DNA of 64,000 nt from Bremerella alba. Its GTDB lineage: Bacteria; Planctomycetota; Planctomycetia; Pirellulales; Pirellulaceae. Under the pieces are notes generated by a model, which worked only from the letters and a program-made list of their open reading frames with translations, had not been told where the DNA came from and did no database searches. The stretch spans positions 310,001 to 374,000 of the forward strand of contig NZ_JABRWO010000002.1 in NCBI RefSeq assembly GCF_013618625.1, given 5' to 3'. The position numbers were made by a program, and so were the translations under genes. Of the stretch, positions 62,408 to 64,000 are shown one piece after another (the stretch's first letter is position 1; each line of letters begins with the position of its first letter).

Positions 62408-64000
62408 ATGCAGTGGAAACGAATGGGCCTGATTCTTGCGATGGTTCTCAGCACAACCTGCGGCGTGACCGCGCAGGAAGTCGGTGCCGCCGAGCAGCCT
62501 GGGCCGGTTTCCTTCAGTTGGATCAATTGGGTTGTCCTGGCCGTCTATCTCGCGGGAATGATCGGCGTAGGGATCTTCTTCTCACGTCGCGAATCGGACA
62601 GCCGTGACTTCTTCTTAGCTGGTGACCGTATCCCTTGGTGGGCAGCTGGTCTGTCGATCTATGGTACCCAGTTGTCGGCGATTACGTTCATAGCGGTGCC
62701 TGCGTTGGCGTTCACCCCCGGCGGCAACTGGACTCGGCTGGTCAGCAGTTGGACGATTCAGCTGCTGGCCCCGCTGATTATCTATTTCATTTTGCCGCTG
62801 TTTCGCCGACTCAACGTTCAAACCGCCTACGAGTACCTGGAATATCGATTCAACGTCGTCATTCGCTGGCTGGCCAGCTTGACGTTTATTGCGTTCCAGG
62901 TAGACCGCATGGGAATCGTCTTGCTACTGCCTGCGGTCGCCATTTCGGCCGCGACCGGCTTGAACGTGTTATTGGCAATCGTGGTCATGGGAGCCTTGGC
63001 CACCACGTACACGGTGCTGGGTGGTATTGAAGCGGCAATCTGGACCGACGTGGTGCAGGTCGTTGTCTTGATCGGTGGAGCGATTATCTGTCTGGGGGCG
63101 GCGGTCGGGGCAGTCGGAGGCCCGACGACTGCCTGGGACCTGGCTCATGCCGCCGAGAAAACAACGATCTTCGACTGATCGACTTCACTCGATGCGACCA
63201 CGAGCTGGGTGCTGATCATCGGGTTCTTCTTCATCAACCTGGTCTCGTACACGACCGATCAAACGGTCATCCAACGCTACCTGACCACCAAAGACGAGAA
63301 GGCCGCCGCGCGAAGTATTTGGCTGAATGGCTTGATGAGCATTCCTACGGCTATTCTTTTCATGACGCTGGGGACATCGTTGTGGGTTTTCTACGAAGTG
63401 CATCCTGAACTGCCGACACCTGAAAGCGCCGATCAGATTGTTCCCTGGTTCATCGTACGCGAGCTGCGGGTGGGCGTCGCCGGCCTGGTGATTGCCGGGA
63501 TCTTTGCGGCGGCGATGAGCTCGTTGGACTCCAGCATGAACGCGATCGCCTCGGCATCTGTCAATGACTTCTGGCTGCGTCTGCGAAAAGAGACGACGCC
63601 GCACCAGGAACTGCAAGTCGCTCGAATGTTAACGCTGGGGATAGGCGTGCTGGGAACTGGATGGGGTTGTCTAGCATTACCTCGCTGTTCGATTACTTCA
63701 ATTTAATGATCGGCATGCTGGGCGGAGGTCTTGCCGGCGTTTTCGTCTTGGCGGTCTTCACGACCCGAGCCCATTGGCTGGGAGCGTTGATCGGCTTGTT
63801 ATCGGGAGCGGTCGCCACCGGGTTGGTGCAGCTGAGCAGCTCGATCCATGTTTACCTGGCCGGCGCGGCTGGCACCGTGACGTGCGTTGCCGTGGGTTAC
63901 CTGGCCAGTTGGTTGATTCCCGCCCTGCAAAAAGATCTGACCGGGCTGACCATTCACACACTGCGTTCTGCGCCCTCGCCGACGGACGATGAGTTGGCGT
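62408..64000 (+). pseudogene. SSS-family symporter gene with nonsense mutation and frameshift, cut by window end
   Basis: The first frame (62408-63178) has a signal-like N-terminus and the SSS core FFLAGDRIPWWAAGLSIYGTQLSAITF (as contiguous family blocks). TGA at 63176-63178 stands where the context FD-stop-STSLDATTSWVL suggests Trp (TGG). The frame continues through SYTTDQTVIQRYLTT and MSSLDSSMNAIASASVND to about 63655, where a one- or two-base loss shifts it: GMGLSSITSLFDYFNLMIGMLGGG follows in another frame and remains open to the window end. Such SSS members import sialic acid or other sugar acids, matching the aldolase upstream. Confidence 0.83.

Noticed and set aside
60763-63178. Recoding of UAG or UGA in the 60-63 kb genes
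   Set aside because: The stops are of two kinds at unrelated positions, the DUF1559 gene is also truncated and the symporter also has a frameshift, so ordinary pseudogene decay explains them better.

Overview
The window is a bacterial chromosome segment from a planctomycete of the Pirellulaceae type (Blastopirellula, Bremerella and Rhodopirellula relatives). This is inferred from family content, not from a marker gene. It holds three pairs of PSD1 (DUF1549/DUF1553, planctomycete cytochrome C) and DUF1501 proteins, repeated DUF1559 pseudopilin-like proteins each followed by a small lipoprotein, and several XylR-type sugar regulators. Coding density is high on both strands. I saw no rRNA, tRNA or CRISPR array.

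Layout. 1-5760: a minus-strand PSD1-DUF1501 operon ending in a clear terminator, with a divergent XylR-type regulator. 6315-9045: an SGNH hydrolase, a PAS-AraC regulator and a membrane-anchored von Willebrand A protein. 9465-12587: a respiratory ammonifying nitrite reductase (nrfH-nrfA) and a lone E2-type acyltransferase domain. 12856-15354: a MarR regulator on an apparently leaderless promoter, a flavin-dependent halogenase-like enzyme and a methyltransferase. 15351-22712: an SDR, a hybrid FCD-AraC regulator and a divergent operon (DUF1559, lipoprotein, DapA/NanA-like aldolase, LamG-sialidase-like protein, bile-acid/sodium-type symporter) that suggests uptake and cleavage of a sialic-acid-like acid.

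22739-35128: an XylR-type regulator diverges from an 11-kb same-strand series: two tandem DUF1559 genes, lipoprotein, LamG-PSD1, DUF1501, DJ-1/PfpI, sugar isomerase, small membrane protein and SSS symporter. It reads as a surface-binding, oxidation, import and isomerisation route for a glycan. 35350-36673: an IS3 remnant and a 1-kb IS630 element whose target TA lies in the stop codon of the next gene. 36673-50316: a third regulator with, on the minus strand, a recently duplicated DUF1559 gene, a lipoprotein and a two-domain esterase, and on the plus strand a probable D-glutamate pair (DgcN/DgcA) plus PSD1-DUF1501.

50463-64000 is accessory and decaying: a cut-off sulfatase start, a broken type I-G (I-U) CRISPR csb2 gene with the tail of a second probable cas gene, an intact SWIM-SNF2 helicase, a gene-poor kilobase, an IS3 element carrying a group II intron with a frameshifted maturase, and a nonsense- and frameshift-bearing DUF1559-lipoprotein-aldolase-SSS symporter locus running off the window end.
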